DNA of 64,000 nucleotides from Streptomyces venezuelae (GTDB lineage Bacteria; Actinomycetota; Actinomycetes; Streptomycetales; Streptomycetaceae), in the NCBI RefSeq assembly GCF_008642275.1, contig NZ_CP029189.1, forward strand, positions 1,844,001 through 1,908,000, given 5' to 3'. Below are positions 30,565 through 38,522 of this stretch, piece after piece. Below the pieces are notes generated by a model. That model saw only the letters and a program-made list of their open reading frames with translations, had not been told where the DNA came from and ran no database searches. The translations under genes were made by a program, and so were the position numbers. Numbering within the stretch: the first letter of the stretch is position 1; each line of letters begins with the position of its first letter.

Positions 30565-31497
30565 ATGTCACAGCGCAGAGCATCTGAGATCCCGGTCCTG
30601 TCGGCAGAGGTACGCGAGGCACTCGCCCGGGGGAAGCCCGTGGTGGCCCTGGAGTCGACGATCATCGCGCACGGTCTGCCCCGCCCCCGCAACCTGGCGG
30701 TGGGACTCGAACTGGAGGCTCTGGTCCGCGCGGAGGGCGCGGTTCCGGCGACGATCGCGGTCGTGGACGGGGTGGCGTACGCGGGCCTGGACAAGGCGCA
30801 GCTGGAGCTGGTCGCGGGCGGCGAGGGCGTGCGCAAGCTCGGCCACCGGGATCTGGCACCCGCGCTGGCGACGGGCGCGACCGGCGCGACGACGGTGTCC
30901 GCGACGGCCTTCCTCGCGGCCCGGGCGGGTCTGCGGGTTTTCGCCACGGGCGGGCTGGGCGGCGTACACCGGGAGTGGGCGCAGACACAGGACGAGTCGG
31001 CGGACCTGTCGCTGCTGGCGCGGACGCGGATCACCGTGGTGTGCGCGGGGGTGAAGTCGATCCTGGACGTACCGGGCACCCTGCAGCGGCTGGAGACGCT
31101 CGGGGTGGCGGTGCTCGGCTACGGGACGGACCGCTTCCCCGGGTTCTATCTGGCCGACTCGGGTGAGCCGGTGGACTGGAGCGTGCGCGGGCCCGAGGAG
31201 GTCGCCGCGGTGATGGCCGCCCAGGACGCGCTGGGCGGTGCGGACTCGGCGCTGCTGGTGGCCAATCCGGTGGCGCGGGAGGAGCAGCTGGATCCCGAAC
31301 TGCACGACCGGGTACTGGCGGAGGCGCTCGCCGAGTGCCGCGAGCGCGGGATCACGGGCCAGGCGGTGACCCCGTTCCTGCTGGGGTTCCTGGCACGGGC
31401 GACGGGCGGGGCCTCGCTGGAGGCGAATCTGGCGGCGGTACGCGGCAACGTACGGCTCGGCGCCCGGATCGCGGGGGCCTGGGCGGCCCGGGCATGA
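30565..31497 (+). CDS. psuG: Pseudouridine-5'-phosphate glycosidase
   Basis: A 310-residue PsuG. The family signature ALESTIIAHGLPRPRN, the lysine-bearing core (GATGATTVSATAF) and CAGVKSILD are present. It cleaves the C-C bond of pseudouridine-5'-phosphate to ribose-5-phosphate and uracil. The ATG at 30565 (MSQRRASEIPVL) has GGGGA just upstream and is preferred over earlier in-frame starts. The stop overlaps the start of psuK as ATGA, a translationally coupled catabolic pair that recycles modified nucleosides from RNA breakdown. Confidence 0.94.
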   Translation: MSQRRASEIPVLSAEVREALARGKPVVALESTIIAHGLPRPRNLAVGLELEALVRAEGAVPATIAVVDGVAYAGLDKAQLELVAGGEGVRKLGHRDLAPALATGATGATTVSATAFLAARAGLRVFATGGLGGVHREWAQTQDESADLSLLARTRITVVCAGVKSILDVPGTLQRLETLGVAVLGYGTDRFPGFYLADSGEPVDWSVRGPEEVAAVMAAQDALGGADSALLVANPVAREEQLDPELHDRVLAEALAECRERGITGQAVTPFLLGFLARATGGASLEANLAAVRGNVRLGARIAGAWAARA

Positions 31498-32402
31498 CCG
31501 GGCCGGGGGCGCTGCTCGTCATCGGGGACGTGGTGACGGATGTCGTGGCCAGACATCCGGAGCCGCTGGCTCCGGCCACGGACACGGCTGCCCGCATCCG
31601 GACCCTGCCGGGCGGGGCCGGGGCCAACGCGGCCTGCTGGGCGGCCCGTACGGGGACCGCGGAGGTGCGTCTCCTGGCACGGGTGGGCGCCGAGTCGGCA
31701 CGCTGGCACGAGCGGGCGCTGGTGGACGCGGGGGTGCGGCCCCGGCTGGTGGTCGACGCGCAGGAGCCGACCGGGACGGTGGTGGCGCTGGTCGGCAAGG
31801 ACGCGGAGCGGACGTTCCTGACCGACAGCGGGGCTTCGCTGCGGCTGTGCCCCGCCGACTGGGCGCCCTCGCTGCTGGACGGGGCGGCCCATCTGCACCT
31901 GTCCGGTTATCTGTTCTTCGCCGACAGCAGCCGGGAGCTGGCCGTGGTCGCGCTGCGGGCGGCCCGGGCCCGGGGGGTGCAGGTGAGCGTGGACCCCGCC
32001 TCGGCCGGGTTCCTGGCCGGCCTCGGACCGCAGCGCTTCCTGGACGCCGCGGCGGGGGCGGACGTGCTGTTGCCTAACGAGGACGAGGCCCGGCTGCTGG
32101 CCGGGCTGCCGGAGCCGGCGGGGGTGGCGGGGGTGGCCAGGGCAGCGGAGGAACTCAGCCGGCGGGTGCCGCTGGTGGTGGTGACCCGTGGCGCGGCGGG
32201 CGCGCTGGTCGCCGAACGCGGCCGGATCACCGCCGAGGTCGAGGCCGAGCCGGTCGAGGCGGTGGACTCCACGGGCGCCGGGGACGCGTTCACCGGTGGC
32301 TTCCTCGCGGCCCGGCTGGAGGGCGCGGACCCGGCGGAGGCCGCCCGCGCCGGGTGCCGGGCGGCGGCCCTGGCGGTGACCCGCGTGGGCGGCCGCCCGT
32401 GA
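31494..32402 (+). CDS. psuK: PfkB-family kinase, probable pseudouridine kinase
   Basis: A 302-residue ribokinase-fold kinase: VIGDVVTDVVARH, GGAGANAACWAAR and the C-terminal signature DSTGAGDAFTGGFL with the catalytic Asp. The ATG overlaps the psuG stop (31494-31497), so the substrate is most likely pseudouridine, giving the 5'-phosphate used by PsuG. The sequence alone would only say PfkB-family sugar/nucleoside kinase; the specific call comes from the operon. Confidence 0.88.
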   Translation: MTGPGALLVIGDVVTDVVARHPEPLAPATDTAARIRTLPGGAGANAACWAARTGTAEVRLLARVGAESARWHERALVDAGVRPRLVVDAQEPTGTVVALVGKDAERTFLTDSGASLRLCPADWAPSLLDGAAHLHLSGYLFFADSSRELAVVALRAARARGVQVSVDPASAGFLAGLGPQRFLDAAAGADVLLPNEDEARLLAGLPEPAGVAGVARAAEELSRRVPLVVVTRGAAGALVAERGRITAEVEAEPVEAVDSTGAGDAFTGGFLAARLEGADPAEAARAGCRAAALAVTRVGGRP

Positions 32403-32559
32403 CACCCGACGAGCCGTCCCACGCCGGAAGGCGCAGGTCCGGCTCACCCCGAACCGGGCCCGTCGGCGCCCGGGGCGCGGGTCCGGGCCGCTCCCGGGCG
32501 ACGACGGTGGGGCGGACCGGGGAGGGGCTCCGGGCAGCGGAACCGGCCGCATGGGAGGG

Positions 32560-33207
32560 TCAGCCGGCGTCGAGCCCCGTCCAGGCGGGATGCCGCGGGT
32601 CGTCCGCCCGGACCACCACATCGGCCGCTGCCACGGGGTCGGTGTCGGCCTCGTAGCGCGCGAAGGCGGGCAGCGTCCAGCGTGCGGACTCCTCGGTGCG
32701 GCGGGCGAGCGCGCCGGCGGACAGCCGGACGTGCACGCTCAGGTCGAAGGGGAACCAGTGGCCCAGCAGCAGCGGGCCGTGTACGAGCAGCACGCCGCCG
32801 GGCGGGAGTTCGACGTAGGGACTGCGGGTCGCGCGGTCGGTCACGGGGTCCCAGAGGTCCGGCAGCACCCGCCCGCTGCCGCCGGGGTCGGTCGGGCCGA
32901 ACACCTCCCGCCAGAGGGCGGCCGTGTCGTACCAGCCGCCGAGGTAGGAGTCCACGTCCTGCCGGCCGAACTCGAAGCGCAGCGAGGCCGGCCGCAGGAA
33001 TCCGTCGGCCGGCACCACCAAGGACGGGCGGCCGCGCAGCCGCAGCGCCTCGGCGAGTTCGCCGGCGAGGGTGCCGGTGTCGGCGGCGGGGGCGCCGTCG
33101 ATGCCCACCCGCCGCCAACTGCCCTGTTCGGGGGCGTTGTCGGGGTTGTCGAGGTGACCGGCGAGCCGCTCGGCCATCCGCTGCCATGTGATCGCTTCCC
33201 ACTGCAC
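32560..33207 (-). CDS. Uridine kinase-like protein with degenerate P-loop
   Basis: A 215-residue protein resembling bacterial uridine kinase-like proteins: VVPADGFLRPASLRFEFGRQ, DSYLGGWYDT, LLVHGPLLLGHW and SARWTLPAFARYE. The expected Walker A reads GIDGAPAADTGTLA: the Lys and the Ser/Thr of GKS/T are missing. It may not be an ATP-dependent kinase. The GTG at 33207 is chosen because GGGG lies 7 nt upstream and because the frame's earlier GTG (33243) would overlap the divergent damage-type promoter at 33215-33237. It lies convergent with psuK. Confidence 0.78.
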   Translation of the reverse strand: MQWEAITWQRMAERLAGHLDNPDNAPEQGSWRRVGIDGAPAADTGTLAGELAEALRLRGRPSLVVPADGFLRPASLRFEFGRQDVDSYLGGWYDTAALWREVFGPTDPGGSGRVLPDLWDPVTDRATRSPYVELPPGGVLLVHGPLLLGHWFPFDLSVHVRLSAGALARRTEESARWTLPAFARYEADTDPVAAADVVVRADDPRHPAWTGLDAG

Positions 33208-33214
33208 GGCCCCA

Positions 33215-33237
33215 TTGTCAGTGGTGGGCCGTAGCGT
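33215..33237 (+). promoter_or_regulatory. Exact RecA-NDp / PafBC-type promoter of the WGR/propeller gene
   Basis: TTGTCAGTG (33215-33223), 8 nt (GTGGGCCG), TAGCGT (33232-33237). Every defined position fits TTGTCRGTG-N8-TANNNT. It points toward the WGR-domain gene and leaves a leader of about 56 nt containing GGGGAGAGG before the ATG at 33300. Confidence 0.85.
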
Positions 33238-33299
33238 TTTCACGAGGGATCACCGGCCGAAAGGGAGCCGGCGGCGCTGCCTTTGGGGAGAGGTTTGTC

Positions 33300-34754
33300 A
33301 TGGCTCGGGAGACGACGTATCTGGAGCTGTCGCAGGACGACGGCGCGGCGCACAAGTTCTACGAGGTGACCGTCGACGGCGCCGCCGTGTCCGTGCGGTA
33401 CGGGCGCATCGGCGCGGACGGCCAGCTGCAGACCTCCGCCTTCCCGAGCGCCGAGAAGGCCCGTGCGGCCGCCGCGAAGAAGATCGGGGAGAAGGTGCGC
33501 AAGGGGTACGCGCCTGCCGTGCAGGGGCAGCGCGCCGCCCGGTCGGTCACCCGCCGCCAGGTGGCCTCGGCGCCTTCGACGGCACGCGCGGTGGCCCCGG
33601 TGCTGTGGCGCTTCCGGACGGGTTCGTCGGCCTTCGGCATCCATGTGGACGAGGACCGCTGCTGGGTCGGCAACCAGGCGGGCGACGTGTACACGCTGAG
33701 CCACGGCGGCGAGGTGCTCGCCCGGTACTCGCTGCCGGACGGGGTGAAGTGCCTGGTGGCGGACGAGTTCTGGATATACGCGGGCTGTGACGACGGCACG
33801 GTGTACGACCTGTCGTCGAAGGTGCCGTTCGGGGCCTACGCGATCGCGGCGGACGTGGACATCTACTGGCTCGACATCCACGAGGGCGTGCTGAACGTCT
33901 CCGACGCGAACGGCGGTCTGACCGTCATCGACCACGAGGACGAGCACCAGTGGTCACGGAAGTCGGCCGGGACGGGCGCCTGGATGGTCCGGGCGGACGA
34001 GCGGGCGGTCTTCCACGGGCACAGCGGCGGTGTGACGGCGTACGCGGCCGACGGCACGGGGCAGTTGTGGCACACCAAGACCCCTGGTGGAGTGCTGTTC
34101 GGCTGGCAGGAGGACCACGCGGTGTATGCGGGCACGGTCCGCAACACCGTGCAGCGGCTCTCGAAGGCGACGGGGGCGGTGGAGGCCTCCTACGCGTGCG
34201 ACGCCGCGGTGTACTCGTGCGCGACCTCGCCCGACGGGCGGCACGTGTTCGCCGGCGACTCCTCCTCCTCGGTCTACTGCTTCGACGCCGACGGCCGACG
34301 GCTGTGGAAGCTGGGGACGGGCGGCGGGTCGGCCCTGTCCATGCAGTACCTGGACGAGCGGCTGTACCTCGTCACCACGGACGGGTCGCTCGTCTGCGTG
34401 GACGCGACCGAGCAGGCGATCGCGGCGGCGCAGCAGGGCTCGGTGCCCGCGCCCATGGACGTGAAGTCGGCGGCTGCGCTCCCGGTGTTCACACCTGCCG
34501 CGTCGGCCTCGGCGGTGGCGACGGTCTCGGTGGCCGCGATGGCCGCGGCGCCGGCCGGCGGTGTGGTGGTGGAGTGCGTCCAGCAGGGCGGCCGGGTGCG
34601 GGTGCAGGTGGTGTCGGACGGCTTCGAACCGTCGTGGAACGTCCAGTTCCCGCGCGGGATACGGGAGCCCGGGGCGCGGTACGTGGTCGAGGGGCTGCAC
34701 GCCGCCTCAGGGGGCTTCTACCGGGTCCGCGGAGAGATACGACGGCTTGTGTGA
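33300..34754 (+). CDS. WGR-domain / beta-propeller protein, putative DNA-damage-responsive
   Basis: A 484-residue fusion. Residues 1-80 are a WGR domain (HKFYEVTV, SVRYGRIG, then AEKARAAAAKKIGEKVRKGY); WGR domains are best known from PARPs, where they bind nucleic-acid ends and relay DNA damage. Residues 95-395 form a WD/PQQ-like beta-propeller with repeating CWVGNQAGDVYTL, AGCDDGTVYDL and FAGDSSSSVYCFDADGRRLW blades. After an Ala-rich spacer, residues 405-484 form a small beta domain (RVRVQVVSDGFEPSWNVQFP). No catalytic site is evident, so it looks like a scaffold or sensor. Its upstream promoter matches the damage consensus exactly. The last 48 bp overlap the convergent cupin gene. Confidence 0.82.
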   Translation: MARETTYLELSQDDGAAHKFYEVTVDGAAVSVRYGRIGADGQLQTSAFPSAEKARAAAAKKIGEKVRKGYAPAVQGQRAARSVTRRQVASAPSTARAVAPVLWRFRTGSSAFGIHVDEDRCWVGNQAGDVYTLSHGGEVLARYSLPDGVKCLVADEFWIYAGCDDGTVYDLSSKVPFGAYAIAADVDIYWLDIHEGVLNVSDANGGLTVIDHEDEHQWSRKSAGTGAWMVRADERAVFHGHSGGVTAYAADGTGQLWHTKTPGGVLFGWQEDHAVYAGTVRNTVQRLSKATGAVEASYACDAAVYSCATSPDGRHVFAGDSSSSVYCFDADGRRLWKLGTGGGSALSMQYLDERLYLVTTDGSLVCVDATEQAIAAAQQGSVPAPMDVKSAAALPVFTPAASASAVATVSVAAMAAAPAGGVVVECVQQGGRVRVQVVSDGFEPSWNVQFPRGIREPGARYVVEGLHAASGGFYRVRGEIRRLV

Positions 34755-35195
34755 GCGGCAGGCCGCCTGCGTGGCACCGGCCGGTGCCGGGGTGGGTATC
34801 GCGAAGGGGGTCCCCGGGGGGAGCGCGGGGGTCACGTAGAGCACGACCGGCTCGGTGCCGAGGTTGTGGCCCAGGTGTATGTGTCCGATGCCCGCGGGCT
34901 CGACGAAGGTGGTCCCGACCGTGTGCACCTCGACGGTGCGGTCGTGCAGGATCCGGGTCAGGGTGCCCGCCAGGACCACCGCGTCCAGTCTGACCCGGTG
35001 GAAGTGCCAGCCGGTGCAACCGCCGGGCGGGATCACTATCTCCCGGCCAGTCGGGGGCGTGGCGACGTGTGTTCCGCCCCGCCGTGCCGTGATCGTCCGC
35101 AGCCCGCCCATGTGCCCCTCCTCGGTGGACCACCTGCGGTCCAGCGCCCCACGGTAGATCGGCAGCCTGGCGGACCGGAACAGTCGACGAAACAT
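34707..35195 (-). CDS. Cupin-domain protein
   Basis: A 162-residue single cupin: the metal-binding motif is GCTGWHFHRV with TTFVEPAGIGHIHLGHNLG as the second half, both with His ligands. The start ATG (MFRRLFRSA) has AAGAAGG 7 nt upstream; two in-frame ATGs lie 6 and 36 nt earlier. The 3' end overlaps the convergent WGR gene by 48 bp, unusual but both frames are intact. Enzymatic activity unknown. Confidence 0.78.
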   Translation of the reverse strand: MFRRLFRSARLPIYRGALDRRWSTEEGHMGGLRTITARRGGTHVATPPTGREIVIPPGGCTGWHFHRVRLDAVVLAGTLTRILHDRTVEVHTVGTTFVEPAGIGHIHLGHNLGTEPVVLYVTPALPPGTPFAIPTPAPAGATQAACRSHKPSYLSADPVEAP

Positions 35196-35220
35196 CAGCA
35201 TGCCTTCTTCACCAGGTGAT

Positions 35221-35943
35221 ATGAGGGTCATACAGCGGTATCACATGTCCATGAGCCTGGTGGTTTTCGAATCGCTGAAGCAGATCCACTGCGCCGAGTG
35301 CCGACGGGGCCCGCTCCGGCACCTCGTCCGAGAGGCCGGCGTACCCCGCTGCCTGGACTGTACGGATCTCGGCCATCTCGTCTATCTCCCGCGGGGGGAC
35401 ACGGCACTCACCCGCCGTTCCCGCGAGGCCAGTTCGCTCTGCGCCGTCGTCGTGCGCTTCAACAAGCGCCGGCACCGCTACGAGCGCCTGGGCCTCCTCG
35501 TCGAGGAGGACGCGCTGGCACGCGCGGAGCGCGCCTGCCTCGCAGACTCCGAGGCGCGGGCGCGCCGCCGGGAGCGCGACCGGCGGCGCCGTGCGGCCGA
35601 GGACACCCGCTTCACGGCGGCGTTCGCCGCCGAGATCGTGCGGCTGTTTCCCGGATGTCCAGCCGACCGGGCCGTGGCGATCGCCACTCATGCCTCGGTA
35701 CGGGGCAGCGGGCGGGTGGGCCGCACCGCGGCCGGCCGGGCCCTCGACGAACTGGCGGTCTCCGTCGCGGTCCGGGCGGCGGTGCGGCACACCGACACCG
35801 AGTACGACGCCCTGCTGATGGCGGGGGTCCCGCGGTTCGCGGCCCGCGCCCGGCTGGCCGCGCGGATCGACGCCATCCTGGACGGGTGGCGCATACCGCC
35901 GCCGGAGCGCGCGTCCGTGCCCGCTCCGCGCCCGCCGGCCTGA
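35221..35943 (+). CDS. DUF2293-domain protein with N-terminal Cys motif
   Basis: A protein of 240 residues (from the ATG at 35221; ATGs at 35245 and 35251 are alternatives). The N-terminus has CAEC and CLDC pairs, a likely zinc ribbon, followed by a helical Arg/Ala/Glu segment (ARARRRERDRRRRAAEDTR) and the DUF2293 core ending RHTDTEYDALLMAGVPR...RIDAILDGW. The family is of unknown function and is common in actinomycetes. It is divergent from the cupin gene with only 25 bp between the two starts, so their promoters must overlap. Confidence 0.78.
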   Translation: MRVIQRYHMSMSLVVFESLKQIHCAECRRGPLRHLVREAGVPRCLDCTDLGHLVYLPRGDTALTRRSREASSLCAVVVRFNKRRHRYERLGLLVEEDALARAERACLADSEARARRRERDRRRRAAEDTRFTAAFAAEIVRLFPGCPADRAVAIATHASVRGSGRVGRTAAGRALDELAVSVAVRAAVRHTDTEYDALLMAGVPRFAARARLAARIDAILDGWRIPPPERASVPAPRPPA

Positions 35944-35949
35944 CCCCGC

Positions 35950-36660
35950 TCAGTTGAGGCGGAAGCGGCGGTAGAGGAGGACTCCGCCGAGGAGCAGCGC
36001 GCCGCCGCTGGGCAGCAGGTAGCCGACGCCGTCCGACCCGGTGTGGGCGAGGGCCTCGTGCTGCGGGGCCTCGGGCGGGGTGACGCGCGTGACCGGCGCG
36101 GTGGGCACCGTCGGGACGACCGGGGTCACCGGCTTCTCGACGACGGGCGGCTGGACGGGCTTGCCGCCCGTGGGTACCTCACCGTTGACGGACGTGTTGC
36201 CCACCGAGGGGTTGCCGATGCCGACCACGTTCACCGAGTTCCCGCTGACGTTCAGCGGGAGGTCGATCGGGAGCTGCAGCCCGTTGCCGGAGAGCACTCC
36301 GGGAGAATCCTTTCCGCTTCCCTGGGCGTTCGCCCCTCCGCCACTGTGTGCGGCTCCCGGTGTCGAGGAGTGCGCGGATCCCTGGCCGGATTGCGAGGCA
36401 CCGCCCCCCGACGCCTGGTTGCTACAGCGGTTCCCGGCTGCCGGGTTGAGCACGCCGACCACGCTCACGGTGTTCCCGCACGCGTTCACCGGCAGATTCA
36501 CCGGCAGTTGTACGAGGTTCCCGGACAGCAGCCCCGGCGAGCGCTCGGCCCGGCCACCCGCGTCCGCATCGGCGTAGGCGAAGCCGCCCACACCCGCGAC
36601 CGCCAGTCCGCCTCCCGCAACCACCGCCGCGATCAAGCCATTCCGACGACTGTGACGCAT
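35950..36660 (-). CDS. Long chaplin with two chaplin domains and LAxTG sortase signal
   Basis: A 236-residue long chaplin. A signal peptide (MRHSRRNGLIAAVVAGGGLAVAG) is followed by two chaplin domains. The first (SPGLLSGN..., Cys in NACGN and GNRCSN) is canonical; the second (SPGVLSGN...) has Ser or Thr where Cys is expected (NVSGN, GNTSVN). A Pro/Val/Thr linker leads to LAHTG, a membrane helix and RRFRLN, a sortase-E-type cell-wall anchor. Chaplins coat aerial hyphae with amyloid-like film; long forms tether the short ones to the wall (known). Single gene; no sortase here. Confidence 0.93.
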   Translation of the reverse strand: MRHSRRNGLIAAVVAGGGLAVAGVGGFAYADADAGGRAERSPGLLSGNLVQLPVNLPVNACGNTVSVVGVLNPAAGNRCSNQASGGGASQSGQGSAHSSTPGAAHSGGGANAQGSGKDSPGVLSGNGLQLPIDLPLNVSGNSVNVVGIGNPSVGNTSVNGEVPTGGKPVQPPVVEKPVTPVVPTVPTAPVTRVTPPEAPQHEALAHTGSDGVGYLLPSGGALLLGGVLLYRRFRLN

Positions 36661-36787
36661 CAGTTTTCCTGCCTTCCGGAGAAGTTCGCGGGCAATGTCC
36701 CCGCACCGGAAACAACGCTCTGACCCCATTCGGGTTATAGCGGGGGTAGACATTTCACTCAATCGTGTACTGGGTACTGGGTACTTC

Positions 36788-37336
36788 ATGACCGAACGCC
36801 CGCTGCTCCTCCTCGACGTGGACGGCCCCCTCAACCCGTTCCGCTCCCCCCTCGCCGGTCTGCGGGGATACCGCAGCCACCGGATGTGGCCCGACGTGTG
36901 GCTCTCCTACCGCGACCCCGAGTCCCGCAGGGCCCGGCGCGGCGCCCGGGTCCGTCTCCACCCCTCCCACGGTGCCCGGCTGCTGGCCCTGCCGTTCGAA
37001 CTCACCTGGGCCACCGCCTGGACGCACCAGGCCAACACGATGATCTCCCCGCACATCGGGCTGCCGGGCGACCTCACCGTCGTCGAGTGGCCCGAACTCT
37101 TCGCCGACGACCCCGACGGCCTCTCCTGGAAGACCCGCCACCTCCGCGACTGGGCGGCCGGCCGCCCCTTCGCCTGGGTCGACGACATGATCACCGCGCG
37201 CGACCGCGCCTGGGTCGCCGAACACCATCCGGCCCCGGCCCTCCTGCTGCGCGTCCACCCCCGTCACGGCCTGCGCGACCGGGACTTCGCCACCCTGACC
37301 CGCTGGGCGGAGGGCATCAGCCCGGCAGAGCGCTGA
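36788..37336 (+). CDS. HAD-like hydrolase-fold protein
   Basis: A 182-residue protein beginning MTERPLLLLDVDGPLNPF, the DxD motif I of HAD-fold proteins, with a later acidic pair FAWVDDMIT as motif IV. Such short HAD-like proteins are frequent in Streptomyces and lack an assigned substrate. The ATG was chosen because DVDGPLN is normally near the N-terminus. A GTACTGG tandem repeat (about 36766-36785) precedes it. The 3' end overlaps the convergent SWIM gene by 20 bp. Confidence 0.8.
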   Translation: MTERPLLLLDVDGPLNPFRSPLAGLRGYRSHRMWPDVWLSYRDPESRRARRGARVRLHPSHGARLLALPFELTWATAWTHQANTMISPHIGLPGDLTVVEWPELFADDPDGLSWKTRHLRDWAAGRPFAWVDDMITARDRAWVAEHHPAPALLLRVHPRHGLRDRDFATLTRWAEGISPAER

Positions 37337-38522
37337 CCGGGTCCGGGGAAGCGGGGCCCGTCGGCCACCAGTCCTCGTCGCCGTGGCGGTCCTCGTAGGC
37401 GTACCAGAGGCCGTCGCGGCCGAGGCGGAGCTGGCGGGTGCGGAGCGTCAGGCGGTTGCGGTCGGGGCGGAAGGAGCCCCGGCCGGCGGCGAGCAGGGCC
37501 GGGCGGGCCCGGTCGAAGGGGCCCGCCGGCGGGTCCCAGGGCTCTTCGAGGGCGGCGAGGGCCGGGCGCCCGCCCTGGCGCCAGGCCGCGGCGGCCCGGG
37601 CGAGATCGGTGGTGGTCCGGTCCGTGGCGCGGGCCAGGTCCCGGTACAGGGTGCGGGCCGCGCCCGTCAGTCCCGCCGTGGGGTGCGCGGACGCCAGCCG
37701 GACGGCGTCCTGCCACACGGTGAGCCCGGCGATCGGATCCTCGCCGGTGGTGAGCAGGGCCAGGGCACGGGCGGCCGCGTCCGAGGCGAGCTGGTCGAGG
37801 GCCAGCGGGTCCGGCGCCGCCGGGTCCGCCGGGTAGGCGGGCGGAAGGCCCACGGCGGCGGGCGCCGCAAGCGGCGCGGGCAGCAGCGGCAGGCTGGTGC
37901 GGGCGAGCGCCGTCCGGGCCGGAACGCCGGGGAAGCCGGGTGCCGTGTCGGGCTGTTCCCGCGCGGCGTGGGCGGCGTTGCGGCGGGCCAGCTCGTCGAG
38001 GAGCTCCCGCTCCCCCCGGCCGCGCAGGAGCAGCAGGACGAAGGGGTCCTGGTCCAGGAGCCGGGCCGCCCGGTAGCAGAGGGCAGCCGCGTGCTTGCAC
38101 GGCGGACGCCCGAAGTCCGGGCAGGAGCAGTGCGGGACCAGCTCACCCGCGCCGGGCAGGACGGCCCCGGCGAGCGACTGCGGGACCTCCCGTTCCAGCA
38201 GGGCGGCGAGCGCCGCGGGGTCGGCCGCGACCGTCTCCAGCAGGTCGTCCCACTCCGGGTCCGCGAAGGCGGGCAGGGTCAGCTCGGTGCGGTACGGGCG
38301 GGGCCGGCTGCCCCGGACGTACGCCACGATCCGGCCGGGAGTGACGGTGACCGCGCTGACGTGCCCCCCGTCCGCGTACGTACGTCCCCGGGCCAGACGG
38401 GCCGCGTCGCGGGAGACCTCCTCCAGCGCGGCCACCCAGGCCCGGCCCCACCAGCTGACCGCCTCGGCGCCGGCGGGAACGGTCTCGAAGGTGCGGCGGC
38501 GGTCGTCCCGCGCGGTGATCAT
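37317..38522 (-). CDS. SWIM zinc-finger protein paired with the SNF2 helicase
   Basis: A 401-residue protein with a SWIM zinc finger CSCPDFGRPPCKH (Cys132, Cys134, Cys142, His144). The N-terminal part (SWWGRAWVAALEE, ARLARGRTYA) is the usual lead-in of actinobacterial SWIM proteins encoded beside SNF2 helicases. SWIM fingers bind DNA or protein. The start ATG overlaps the SNF2 stop as ATGA (38519-38522), so the two are translated together, suggesting a SNF2-SWIM complex. The role in repair is inferred from the shared promoter. Confidence 0.88.
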   Translation of the reverse strand: MITARDDRRRTFETVPAGAEAVSWWGRAWVAALEEVSRDAARLARGRTYADGGHVSAVTVTPGRIVAYVRGSRPRPYRTELTLPAFADPEWDDLLETVAADPAALAALLEREVPQSLAGAVLPGAGELVPHCSCPDFGRPPCKHAAALCYRAARLLDQDPFVLLLLRGRGERELLDELARRNAAHAAREQPDTAPGFPGVPARTALARTSLPLLPAPLAAPAAVGLPPAYPADPAAPDPLALDQLASDAAARALALLTTGEDPIAGLTVWQDAVRLASAHPTAGLTGAARTLYRDLARATDRTTTDLARAAAAWRQGGRPALAALEEPWDPPAGPFDRARPALLAAGRGSFRPDRNRLTLRTRQLRLGRDGLWYAYEDRHGDEDWWPTGPASPDPVSALPG

